A DNA stretch of 21,005 nucleotides from NCBI GenBank assembly GCA_002361625.1, contig DETL01000014.1, positions 32,126-53,130 on the forward strand, given 5' to 3'. A program made the translations under genes and the position numbers. The stretch comes from Bacteroidales bacterium UBA3289 (GTDB lineage Bacteria; Bacteroidota; Bacteroidia; Bacteroidales; UBA932). Shown here one piece after another: positions 1-7,360 of this stretch (the first letter of the stretch is position 1; each line of letters starts with the position of its first letter). The notes beneath the pieces were generated by a model. The model saw nothing but the letters and a program-made list of their open reading frames with translations. It had not been told where the DNA came from and did not search any database.

Positions 1-443
1 GAACCGGGGTGACGGAGACGGTTGTGCTGACCGTGGGTCGCACCGCCGACGCCGGCGAATCCGTGGCGCTTCACGACGCCCTGGAAACCCTTACCCTTGG
101 AGGTACCGACGACATCCACGAACTTGACGTCCTCGGTGAAGACGTCGGCGACCGTGAGGATGTCACCGAGCTTGGGCTCACCCGCGAAATCGGCCTCGAA
201 CTCGACGACCTTCTTCTTGGGGGTGGTCCCTGCCTTTTCGAAATGGCCCTTCAGAGCCTTGCTGGTCTGCTTCTCTTTCTTTTCGTCATAGGCAAGCTGA
301 ACGGCGGCGTAACCATCGGTTTCGACCGTGCGAACCTGCGTGACAACACAAGGACCAGCTTCAACGACGGTGCATGGAACATTCTTTCCATCAGCACCGA
401 AGACGGAAATCATTCCGACTTTCTTTCCAATTAAACCAGGCAT
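1..443 (-). CDS. rplC: 50S ribosomal protein L3, N-terminal part (runs off the left edge)
   Basis: Structural protein of the large ribosomal subunit that binds 23S rRNA near the peptidyl transferase centre. Reading leftward from the ATG at 443, 147 codons are visible. The protein begins MPGLIGKKVGMISVF, typical of L3, and near the window edge carries the family signature KGFQGVVKRHGFAG followed by GATHGQHNR. The C-terminal third lies outside the window. In most bacteria rpsJ (S10) precedes rplC directly; here the upstream neighbour is a nucleotidyltransferase-like gene ending at 585, so rplC appears to head its transcription unit. A good promoter (517-548) lies about 70 bases upstream. Identification is secure; the missing rpsJ is a direct observation for this window only. 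Confidence 0.97.
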   Translation of the reverse strand, partial: MPGLIGKKVGMISVFGADGKNVPCTVVEAGPCVVTQVRTVETDGYAAVQLAYDEKKEKQTSKALKGHFEKAGTTPKKKVVEFEADFAGEPKLGDILTVADVFTEDVKFVDVVGTSKGKGFQGVVKRHGFAGVGGATHGQHNRLRHPG

Positions 444-492
444 TGGTGTTTGTTAATTAATTGTTTATAAGTACTTTAACCGCGAAAAAACA

Positions 493-516
493 CGGCCCGC
501 ACACTTTTGCGGACCG
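493..516 (-). terminator. Hairpin plus U-tract in the rplC leader
   Basis: On the minus strand an 8-bp stem (CGGTCCGC pairing with GCGGGCCG, one G-U) closes an 8-base loop and is followed after two bases by six T (490-485). This looks like a Rho-independent terminator or attenuator. It directly abuts the -7 box at 517-524, so transcripts started there should begin inside the 5' arm and form only part of the stem, while read-through from the upstream gene would form the whole hairpin. Confidence 0.6.
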
Positions 517-548
517 CAAAGGTACGAAGAAAACCGCTGATTTCCAAA
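517..548 (-). promoter_or_regulatory. Bacteroidota-type promoter for rplC
   Basis: The minus strand shows TTTG (548-545), a 20-base spacer, then TACCTTTG (524-517). This matches the -33 TTTG and -7 TAnnTTTG consensus of the Bacteroidota housekeeping sigma factor. The expected start near 510-512 gives a leader of roughly 70 bases before the rplC ATG. The -33 box lies in the loop of the terminator of the preceding gene. Confidence 0.8.
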
Positions 549-564
549 TGACTTCAGCGGTTTT
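530..564 (-). terminator. Terminator of the cdaA-mutS2-yraN unit
   Basis: Perfect 11-bp inverted repeat on the minus strand (AAAACCGCTGA and TCAGCGGTTTT) around a 13-base loop. The 3' arm ends in TTTT and continues CTTC. It sits 20 bases after the stop of the nucleotidyltransferase-like gene, as a Rho-independent terminator would, and overlaps the rplC promoter. Confidence 0.7.
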
Positions 565-584
565 CAACAACTTTTTCAACAAGG

Positions 585-1355
585 TTACAGCCTCTCCACA
601 TCGGCCCAGCCGAACTTGGCCGGATAGAGCCAGGCGCGGTCGGTGCGCTCCATGACCCCGTAGTCCAGGGAGATCTTGGGGCACTCGGCATAGGCGCGCT
701 CGATGAAGGCCGGATCGCCGATGCCGGCCTCCCAGCCCCTGAACTGTTCGGTCACGTCGGGGACGTAGCGTTCCATCTCCTCGCGGATGACGGAGGCCTT
801 CCACAGGAAGATACCGGAGTTCCAGAAGAACTCGCCGGTCCGGAAAAAGACGTCGGCCAGCTCCTGGGGCGGCTTTTCCGTAAAGGTCTTCACCTGCAGG
901 GGGCAGCCCAGCTCCCAGGCATTCTTGCCTTCCTTGACCTGGATGTAGCCGAAATTCACATCGGCATTCCTGGGAACGATCCCGAGGGTCATCAGCACGT
1001 CGTGCTGTTCCACGTAACCGAACATTTCCCCGATGGTCCTGGCAAACAGGGCTTCGTCCCGGATGACCAGGTCGCACGGGGTGGCGGCGATGAGGGCCTC
1101 CGGATCCCGGGAGAGCAGGGTATAGGCGGCATAGGCCATGCAGGGGGCGGTTTTCCGGGCGTGCGGTTCCCGCAGCAGGTTCTCCTCCGGCAGCTCCGGC
1201 AGGAGGATCCGCGCCGTCGCGGCGTACTTTTCCAGGGTCACCACGAGGATGTTCTCCTTGGGAAGGAAGCTCGCGAAGCGATCATAAGTCATTCTCAGAT
1301 AAGCGGAAAGTTCGGCACCTCCCGCCATGATGACACAGTATCTGTGATTGCTCAT
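585..1355 (-). CDS. Shortened mannose-1-phosphate guanylyltransferase-like protein, probably not catalytic
   Basis: The 256-residue product clearly resembles GDP-mannose pyrophosphorylase (ManC/CpsB). It starts MSNHRYCVIMAGG and keeps FTEKP (158-162), WNSG (178-181) and SLDYGVMER (about 229-237). Family members are about 350 residues. Two parts are missing. Just after MAGG, about 20 residues including the GxGSRFWPxSR...PKQF nucleotide-binding signature are gone, the text passing straight to AELSAYLRMTYDRF. The protein also stops after FGWADVERL, where relatives continue about 90 residues. The usual PSDH motif reads TPCDLV. The frame is otherwise intact and is followed by a proper terminator, so it may be a decayed or repurposed paralogue rather than an assembly error. 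Start choice: the ATG at 1355 matches the family N-terminus; an in-frame ATG at 1379 overlaps the yraN stop. Last gene of the cdaA unit. Confidence 0.75.
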   Translation of the reverse strand: MSNHRYCVIMAGGAELSAYLRMTYDRFASFLPKENILVVTLEKYAATARILLPELPEENLLREPHARKTAPCMAYAAYTLLSRDPEALIAATPCDLVIRDEALFARTIGEMFGYVEQHDVLMTLGIVPRNADVNFGYIQVKEGKNAWELGCPLQVKTFTEKPPQELADVFFRTGEFFWNSGIFLWKASVIREEMERYVPDVTEQFRGWEAGIGDPAFIERAYAECPKISLDYGVMERTDRAWLYPAKFGWADVERL

Positions 1356-1371
1356 ACAGGCAATGATGTAG

Positions 1372-1743
1372 TTATACATACATCGGTATCCAGGCCTGGG
1401 GAAAATAGCGGACCTCGGTGCGCGAACCGTCGAACAGGACGGAGACCACGTCGAAGAACACTTCCCGGTCGGATCCGGATTCGTTCAAAAACTTCAGGGC
1501 GGCGGCGCCGATGCGCTGCCTTTTGCGGCCGTCCACCCTTTCCTGGGGGGCCGTTCCTTCCGGAGCGAGCCGCGTCTTTACCTCTACAAAATGCAGGCCG
1601 TCCGTGTCCTCGGAGATGATATCCACCTCCAAATGTCCGCCCCGCCAGTTCCGCGCAACGATCCGGTGCCCCTTTTCCCGGAGGAAATCGCAGGCTTTCT
1701 CCTCTCCCAGCACACCCAACGCCCGTTTTCCCCGTGTCTCCAT
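1372..1743 (-). CDS. yraN: UPF0102 (YraN-like) endonuclease-fold protein
   Basis: 123 residues, the normal size for the UPF0102 family. The N-terminus GKRALGVLGEEKACDFL and the core HLEVDIISED...LHFVEVKTR keep the acidic and EVK residues of the restriction-endonuclease-like fold (roughly E15, E/D around 48-50, and EVK around 63-65). The cellular role of the family is not well defined; nuclease activity is inferred from the fold. The ATG at 1743 lies four bases beyond the mutS2 stop and the stop touches the next gene, so it is co-transcribed with mutS2. Pairing of yraN with DNA-processing genes fits but does not prove a DNA role. Confidence 0.88.
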   Translation of the reverse strand: METRGKRALGVLGEEKACDFLREKGHRIVARNWRGGHLEVDIISEDTDGLHFVEVKTRLAPEGTAPQERVDGRKRQRIGAAALKFLNESGSDREVFFDVVSVLFDGSRTEVRYFPQAWIPMYV

Positions 1744-1747
1744 GGGC

Positions 1748-4270
1748 CTATCCGAATTTGACGACCGTGACGCCGGAACCGCCGAACTGGATGTGCTCGT
1801 CCGCGACGGACTGGACACCGGGGACGGTCCGGACATATTTCTGGATCTCCTCGCGGAGCGCGCCCGTGCCCTTCCCGTGAAGGATGCGCACCGAGCCGAC
1901 ATCCAGCATGATGGCGTCGTCGATATAGCGCATGACATTCTCGATGGCCTCGCCCACCCGCTGGCCGCGGACGTCCAGTTCCAGGCGGAAGTTCGCCTTC
2001 CGCTCGGAAATGCCGGCGTCATACACCTGCCGGGGTTTCGGGGTCTCGCGCACGGCCGCGCGATATTCATTGGAAGTCACCCGCTCCACCCGGTCCAGCG
2101 GCAGTTTCGTGGACAGGTTGCCGATAATGACGGTCACGGCCTTGTTGGACACCTTGGACACTTCGCCCACCATGCCGCCTTCCTTGACACGGACCTTCTC
2201 CCCCACCTTCAGGGGTGCGCTGCGGAAAGCGGCCATCTTGTCCGCCTCGCTTTCCCCGGAGGCCGGGGTATCGTCCTTCGCCCCCCGGCGCGCGCGGCGG
2301 GCCTTTTCCCGCTCCTTGCGCTCCTGCAGGGCTTTCAGTTTCTGGTCCAGGTACTCTTCCCGGTTCCGCTTGTCGTCCAGCTTCTTCTCCGCGAGGGCGC
2401 CCAGGAAATCCTGCAGCTGCCCGCGGGCCCCTTTCGTGGCTTCCTTCTCCGCCTGGTTTTCCTTGATGGTACGGATGGTGTTCTCCACCTGCCGGTTGGC
2501 GTTCCGGACAATCTCCTCGGCCTCCTTGCGGGCCTCGTCCAGGATGTTCTTGCGCAGCTGCTTGATATCCTGGAGCTCCTTCTGATACTTGTCGGTGACG
2601 GCCTCGAGGGTCTTGTCGGTCGCCCGGATCTTCGTGAGTTTCTCGTCCAGGGCACGGCGGTTCCGGGCGATCTTGCGGAGGTTCCGCTCGATGCCCACAT
2701 ACTCCTCGCCGGCGCGGTCCTCGGCATCCTTCACGATGGTTTCCGGCAGGCCCATCTTCCGGGCCAGCTCAAAGGCGAAGGAATTGCCCGGCAGGCCCAT
2801 CTCCAGCTGGAAGAGCGGGGCGATGTTCTTGGCATCGAACTGCATTGCGCCGTTCACCACACCATTTTCTCCGGCGGCGAACAGCTTCAGGTTCGTATAA
2901 TGCGTCGTGATGACCCCATAGACGCCCCGGCGGTCCAGTTCCGCGAGGATGGCCTCCGCAATGGCCCCGCCGGCCGCCGGTTCCGTTCCGGAGCCGAACT
3001 CGTCCACCAGGACGAGGGTCCGGGAATCGGCCTCCTCCAGGACGGAACGCATATCCGACAGGAAGGAGCTGTAGGTGGAAAGGTCATTGTCGATGGACTG
3101 GTCGTCGCCGATGGAGACCATGATCCGGTCGAAGACCGGCAGTTCCGAAGTCTCGGACGTCGGGATGAGCATTCCCCACTGGAACATGTACTGCAGCAGG
3201 CCCACGGTCTTGAGGCACACCGACTTACCGCCCGCATTGGGGCCGGAAATGAGCAGAATGTGCTTTGCGGGGGTGAGGGTGGCGGTCAGCGGAACGATGG
3301 GCCGGCCCTCCTTCTTGAGCGCCCGCTCCAGGAGCGGGTGGCGCGCCTTCCGCAACTGCAGTTCCCCGCTTTCCGAGAGGACGGGCATCCCGGCGATGAA
3401 ATCCAGGGCCACGCCCGCCTTGGCCATCAGGAAGTCGATCTCCCCGAGGAAGGCCGCGGCACCCATCAGGTCCGGGACATACGGGCGCAGGAACTCCGCA
3501 AACTCGTGCAGGATGCGCGCGATCTCGCGGGTCTCCGCGAAATGCAGTTCGGATATTTCATTCGAAAGGGCCACGATCTCGGCCGGTTCGATAAAGGTCG
3601 TCTTGCCGGTGGCGGACTCGTCATAGACGAAGCCCGGGAACTGGCGTTTCTTGGCCGAGGCCACCGGGATGAGCATCTTTCCGTCCCGGATGGCGACGCT
3701 GGCGTCGGCATCCACAAGGCCTTCCTGCTGCGCCTTCCGGAGGATGGCGTTCATCCGCCGGGACACATTGATCTCCTTCTCGCGGATGGCGGTCCGGATC
3801 TCATAGAGCTTGTCCGAGGCGGTGTCCTTGATCTCCCCGTACCGGTCCAGGATCCCGTCGATGCGGTGCTGCACCTCGGGAAAGGCCGGGATGGCCGCGG
3901 CGATATGCTTGAGCCCCGGATAGATGCCGTCCTTGATCCCGCGGAAGAATCCGGTGACCTTCCGGAGCGTGTCGAGCATCGTACGGAGCCGCCCCAGGGA
4001 GAGCTGGTCGATGGAGGCATTCTTGCCGATGGGTTCCAGGAAATGCAGGCAGTCGATGTAGCCGCTCGTCGGGAAATTCTCCTCGAACATGAGGATCAGG
4101 CGCATCTCGTCGGTGAGCTGGAGGCGGCGGCGGATCTCCGCCGGATCCGTGGAGAAAGACTCCTCCGCCACGCGGTCGGTCGCATATTCCGTGGAACAGC
4201 GGTCCGCGATGAGCGCCCGTACCCGGTCGAACCCGAGCTTGCCCTCCAGTCTCTCCATCGACATGTCCAT
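1748..4270 (-). CDS. mutS2: MutS2 family ATPase with Smr domain
   Basis: 840 residues, a little longer than many MutS2 proteins (about 780-800). The N-terminal half is the MutS core and clamp. The ATPase has Walker A GPNAGGKS at about 343-350, Walker B LVLVDEFGSG near 417-426 and THYTNLK downstream. A charged, coiled-coil-rich stretch spans about 510-640. The C-terminal Smr domain (about 760-838) has LDVRGQR and HGKGTGALRE. MutS2 lacks the MutS mismatch-recognition domain; family members suppress recombination or act on collided ribosomes in ribosome rescue, and which applies here cannot be told from sequence. The start at 4270 lies three bases after the cdaA stop; ATGs at 4264 and 4258 are possible alternatives. 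Middle gene of the cdaA-mutS2-yraN unit. Confidence 0.95.
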   Translation of the reverse strand: MDMSMERLEGKLGFDRVRALIADRCSTEYATDRVAEESFSTDPAEIRRRLQLTDEMRLILMFEENFPTSGYIDCLHFLEPIGKNASIDQLSLGRLRTMLDTLRKVTGFFRGIKDGIYPGLKHIAAAIPAFPEVQHRIDGILDRYGEIKDTASDKLYEIRTAIREKEINVSRRMNAILRKAQQEGLVDADASVAIRDGKMLIPVASAKKRQFPGFVYDESATGKTTFIEPAEIVALSNEISELHFAETREIARILHEFAEFLRPYVPDLMGAAAFLGEIDFLMAKAGVALDFIAGMPVLSESGELQLRKARHPLLERALKKEGRPIVPLTATLTPAKHILLISGPNAGGKSVCLKTVGLLQYMFQWGMLIPTSETSELPVFDRIMVSIGDDQSIDNDLSTYSSFLSDMRSVLEEADSRTLVLVDEFGSGTEPAAGGAIAEAILAELDRRGVYGVITTHYTNLKLFAAGENGVVNGAMQFDAKNIAPLFQLEMGLPGNSFAFELARKMGLPETIVKDAEDRAGEEYVGIERNLRKIARNRRALDEKLTKIRATDKTLEAVTDKYQKELQDIKQLRKNILDEARKEAEEIVRNANRQVENTIRTIKENQAEKEATKGARGQLQDFLGALAEKKLDDKRNREEYLDQKLKALQERKEREKARRARRGAKDDTPASGESEADKMAAFRSAPLKVGEKVRVKEGGMVGEVSKVSNKAVTVIIGNLSTKLPLDRVERVTSNEYRAAVRETPKPRQVYDAGISERKANFRLELDVRGQRVGEAIENVMRYIDDAIMLDVGSVRILHGKGTGALREEIQKYVRTVPGVQSVADEHIQFGGSGVTVVKFG

Positions 4271-4273
4271 ACG

Positions 4274-5107
4274 CTATTCCTCCTTGCCCGGCTCGTCTTT
4301 CGCCGGGTCCATCGCACCCTGGAGCAGCTGCCGGAGTTCCTGCATCGACTCCACCTCCCGGGCCTCGCCGTTACGGACGAAGCGCACCCCGCCGGTCTCT
4401 TCGGAGACCACGATGACATCCGCGTCCGTGTCCTCGGTCAGGCCGATGGCCGCGCGGTGACGCATCCCGAAATGGGCGGGAATATCCGTCCGGTTGGTCA
4501 TGGGCAGCTGGCAGCGGGCCGCCGCGATGTGGTTGCCCACGATGACCATGGCCCCGTCGTGCAGGGGAGAATTCTTGAAAAAGATGTTCATGATGAGCCG
4601 GCGGTTGATCTCCGCCTCGAAGCGGTCGCCGCTGTCGATGAACTCGTCCATCGAGCTCTTGTGCTGGATGACGATGAGGGCGCCGGTCTTCTCCGCCGAC
4701 ATGGCCCGCACCGCCTCCGCCAGTTCCTCCACGCTCCGGCTTCCCAGCCGCTCCTCCTTGATGCCGAGGAGCCGGTTGAACAGGTCGCCGGTGCGGCGGG
4801 AAATGCCCGTCTGCATGGCAAAGCGGTTCAGCAGGTGCCGGATTTCCGGCTGGAAAATGATGATGATCGCCAGGACACCCACGTCCAGGAGGGCATTCAG
4901 CAGGACGGTCATCATCCGCATGTTCAGGACCGACGCCACCACCTGCGCCACCAGCAGCAGCGCAAGGACCAGCACGATGTTGATCACCGTGGAATCTCCC
5001 CGGATGCTGCGCAGCAGGAAGAAGACCAGCAGGGCCACCATCGCGATGTCCAGGATGTCCGCCACCCCGAACTGCAGGAAACCGAATATGCCCAGCACTT
5101 TCGCCAT
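4274..5107 (-). CDS. cdaA: Membrane diadenylate cyclase (c-di-AMP synthase) CdaA
   Basis: 277 residues. Three hydrophobic segments (about 17-34, 41-60, 68-86) anchor the protein, followed by IIIFQPEIRHLLNR and the DAC domain. The catalytic motifs are intact: PLHDGAMV (181-188) and MRHRAAIG (215-222). The enzyme condenses two ATP into cyclic di-AMP, which in other bacteria controls potassium and osmolyte transport and cell-wall homeostasis. The C-terminal tail is short and charged. It is first in the minus-strand unit and faces thrA across only 55 bases. No cdaR/ybbR-type partner gene follows; mutS2 comes next instead. Identification rests on two independent motifs plus topology. Confidence 0.95.
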   Translation of the reverse strand: MAKVLGIFGFLQFGVADILDIAMVALLVFFLLRSIRGDSTVINIVLVLALLLVAQVVASVLNMRMMTVLLNALLDVGVLAIIIIFQPEIRHLLNRFAMQTGISRRTGDLFNRLLGIKEERLGSRSVEELAEAVRAMSAEKTGALIVIQHKSSMDEFIDSGDRFEAEINRRLIMNIFFKNSPLHDGAMVIVGNHIAAARCQLPMTNRTDIPAHFGMRHRAAIGLTEDTDADVIVVSEETGGVRFVRNGEAREVESMQELRQLLQGAMDPAKDEPGKEE

Positions 5108-5114
5108 TCAAAGG

Positions 5115-5122
5115 CAAAGTTA
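5115..5122 (-). promoter_or_regulatory. Candidate -7 box for cdaA
   Basis: Minus-strand TAACTTTG, an exact TAnnTTTG match, ends seven bases before the cdaA ATG at 5107. That would give a leaderless or nearly leaderless transcript. No TTTG -33 element is seen at the right distance, so support is moderate. Confidence 0.5.
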
Positions 5123-5135
5123 GCAAAAGATTTCG

Positions 5136-5143
5136 TACCTTTG
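5136..5143 (+). promoter_or_regulatory. Candidate -7 box for thrA
   Basis: Plus-strand TACCTTTG, an exact TAnnTTTG match, ends 19 bases before the thrA ATG at 5163. A -33 TTTG is not evident. It is divergent from the cdaA box, the two being separated by only 13 bases. Confidence 0.55.
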
Positions 5144-5162
5144 ACCACTTTAAGGAAACGAG

Positions 5163-7244
5163 ATGGCATTTCGGGTTTTGAAATTCGGCGGATCGTCGGT
5201 GGCGGATGCCACGGCGATGTCGCGTGTGCTGGACATCGTGGGCGGAGAAACGCCCCGGGGACACGTCGTGCTGGTCAGTTCCGCGATCAGCGGATGTACG
5301 GACGGGCTGCTCGCCTGTGCGGCGGGAGACGATTCCGGGCTCCCGGCCCTGCGGAACCGGCATGTCGCCATCGTCCGGCGCCTTTTCACCGGAAGCGAAC
5401 GGGCCGACGCCATCGCTGAGCTGGACCGCCTCTTCGATGAGATGGCCGCCGCTCCGTCCGACGAGAAAGTCACTTTCGGCGAACTCCTTTCCACCCGGAT
5501 CCTCGCCCGGAAACTCGCCTGCGACGGCTATGAGACGCAGTGGGTCGATTCCCGGAAACTCGTCGTCAAGGACGACCTGCCGGAGACCTACCGGCGCATC
5601 CGGGATGCCGTGCAGGCGACAAGCGCCGCCGTCATCGTGGCGCCGGGCTTCATCTGCAGCGATGCCACCGGGAAAGTATGCACCCTGGGCCGGGGCGGTT
5701 CCGACTACAGCGCCGCCCTGTATGCGGCGGCCCTGCAGGCCGAATCCCTCCAGATCTGGACCGATGTCCCCGGCATCATGACGGCGAACCCGAAAGAAGT
5801 TCCCGCCGCCCGGACCGTCCCCGAAATGTCTTACCGCGCCGCCCTGGAAATGGCGGAGCACGGGGCCAAGGTCCTCTACGCCCCCACCGTCGCTCCCGCG
5901 ATGGAGGCGGGCATCGACATTGAAATCCGAAACACCTTCGCGCCCGCAGGCCGATATACCCGCATCGCGGCGGTAGCGGATGCCACACCCTGGGTAGGCG
6001 TCACTTCGTCGGGCGAAGAAATCTGCCTTGTAGGCTCCCAGGAGGCCGATCCGGGCGCTGCGACCGGCCAGGTACGCGAGGCGCTCCGCACGGCCGGCGT
6101 CGCCGCCCTGGACATTCGTCCCGAAGGGCGGAACCTCCTGGTCCGCGTCCGCAAGGCCGTGGCGCAGCCCACGCTCCGGGCCCTGCACCGGTCCTTCTTC
6201 GAGACGCATCCGGTCCGGGAAGTATGCCTGTTCATCGCCGGGGCCGGGGCGGTGGGCCGGGCCCTCGTCGCCATGGTCGGGAACACGGCCGCAACCGTGT
6301 CCGAACGCACCGGGAAGGCGCTCCGCGTGGCGGGTCTGGCCGACAGCCGGCACTACCGCATCGACCTGGGCGGGGGCGTCACCTCCCTGGACGGAGGCGT
6401 CGCCGGCGACTTCGTGGACGCGGTCATCGACCTGGCGCCCCGGGGGGCCGTCTTCGTGGACTGCACCGACAGCGAGACCCTGTACCGGCGCTACCCGGAC
6501 CTGTTCCGGGCGGGCTTGAACGTCGTTTCGTCCAACCGGCGCTCCCTCGCCGTCCCCTATGTGGAATATGCCGCCCTGCAGGCCGCTGCCCGCGAAAACG
6601 GCTGCTTCTTCCGCTATGAGACCACCGTGGGCGCGGCGCTTCCGATGCTGGAGTCCCTGGCCATCGGCGCCAACAGTTCCGATGAAGTGGAACGCATCGA
6701 GGCCGTCGTCTCCTGCACCCTGAACCAGATCCTCAGCGCTTATGGGGAAGGGCCCACTTTCGCCTCGCTGGTGCGGGCCGCGCAGGAAGCCGGACTCACC
6801 GAGCCGGACCCGCGCCTGGACCTCGGCGGACGGGATGCCCTGCGCAAGCTCCTGATCCTCGCCCGCGAGGCCGGCGTCCAACTGGAGGAGCAGGACGTGG
6901 ACATCCGGCCGATCATCCCGGCCGCCCTCTTCGGCGTGCCCCTGGAGGACTTCTACCGGGGACTCGAGGAGATGGAGCCCGTCTTTGCCGAGGCGCACCG
7001 CCAGGCGCTCCGCGCCGGCTGTCACCGCCGCTTCGTCGCCTGCCTGGAAAAGACGCCCGCCGGCTACCGCGCCGGCATCCGCGTCCAGCAAGTGCCCGAG
7101 GACCATCCGGCCTACTACCTGAAAGGTACGGAGAACGCCATCCTCATCCGCAGCGCCTTCCACCCTACGCCCATCGTCATCCAGGGCCCCGGCGAAGGCG
7201 CCCGCCAGGCCGCCGCCTCGCTCCTGAACGACATCCTGCGCTGA
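5163..7244 (+). CDS. thrA: Bifunctional aspartokinase / homoserine dehydrogenase, compact form
   Basis: 693 residues. The N-terminal aspartokinase domain (about 1-265) has KFGGSSVA at 7-14, GRGGSDYSAA at 176-185 and TDVPGIMTANP at 200-210. The C-terminal homoserine dehydrogenase (about 354-693) has the dinucleotide loop GAGAVGRALV at 360-369, the conserved DLGGRDALRKLLILAR stretch and KGTEN at about 653-657. It phosphorylates aspartate and, after Asd acts, reduces the semialdehyde to homoserine, feeding both lysine and threonine/methionine. Classic ThrA is about 810-820 residues with two ACT domains between the catalytic halves; here only about 80 residues, one ACT-like unit (about 275-350), remain. 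Feedback control may therefore differ, which is inference. It starts the plus-strand lysine block; asd follows after a 577-base repeat region. Confidence 0.93.
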   Translation: MAFRVLKFGGSSVADATAMSRVLDIVGGETPRGHVVLVSSAISGCTDGLLACAAGDDSGLPALRNRHVAIVRRLFTGSERADAIAELDRLFDEMAAAPSDEKVTFGELLSTRILARKLACDGYETQWVDSRKLVVKDDLPETYRRIRDAVQATSAAVIVAPGFICSDATGKVCTLGRGGSDYSAALYAAALQAESLQIWTDVPGIMTANPKEVPAARTVPEMSYRAALEMAEHGAKVLYAPTVAPAMEAGIDIEIRNTFAPAGRYTRIAAVADATPWVGVTSSGEEICLVGSQEADPGAATGQVREALRTAGVAALDIRPEGRNLLVRVRKAVAQPTLRALHRSFFETHPVREVCLFIAGAGAVGRALVAMVGNTAATVSERTGKALRVAGLADSRHYRIDLGGGVTSLDGGVAGDFVDAVIDLAPRGAVFVDCTDSETLYRRYPDLFRAGLNVVSSNRRSLAVPYVEYAALQAAARENGCFFRYETTVGAALPMLESLAIGANSSDEVERIEAVVSCTLNQILSAYGEGPTFASLVRAAQEAGLTEPDPRLDLGGRDALRKLLILAREAGVQLEEQDVDIRPIIPAALFGVPLEDFYRGLEEMEPVFAEAHRQALRAGCHRRFVACLEKTPAGYRAGIRVQQVPEDHPAYYLKGTENAILIRSAFHPTPIVIQGPGEGARQAAASLLNDILR

Positions 7245-7256
7245 CCTTCGCCTCGC

Positions 7257-7321
7257 TGCATTTCTCGTTCCCTGCTTTTCTCGTCCTCGGCATTTCGCGT
7301 TCCTCTGCATCTCACGTCCTC
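7257..7321. repeat. Four degenerate 16-17-bp tandem repeats after thrA
   Basis: Units start at 7257, 7273, 7289 and 7306, with approximate consensus TGCATTTCTCGTTCCTC. They begin 12 bases after the thrA stop. The stretch is pyrimidine-rich on the plus strand. No function is evident. Confidence 0.75.
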
Positions 7322-7360
7322 GCATTGCAAAGTGCTGCTTTTCAATGCTTTCCGTCGCGG

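Noticed and set aside
1356..1379. Upstream start of the nucleotidyltransferase-like gene at 1379
   Set aside because: It adds eight residues not typical of the family and overlaps the yraN stop; the ATG at 1355 gives the standard N-terminus. It cannot be fully excluded.
1418..5419. Very long plus-strand open frame antisense to yraN, mutS2 and cdaA
   Set aside because: It lies opposite three well-identified genes, its product is a low-complexity His/Asp/Gly/Leu-rich string with no motifs, and GC-rich codon use explains the lack of stops.
4371..7325. Long minus-strand open frame opposite thrA and part of cdaA
   Set aside because: It is a shadow of thrA codon bias; the translation has no recognisable domain and crosses the tandem repeats.
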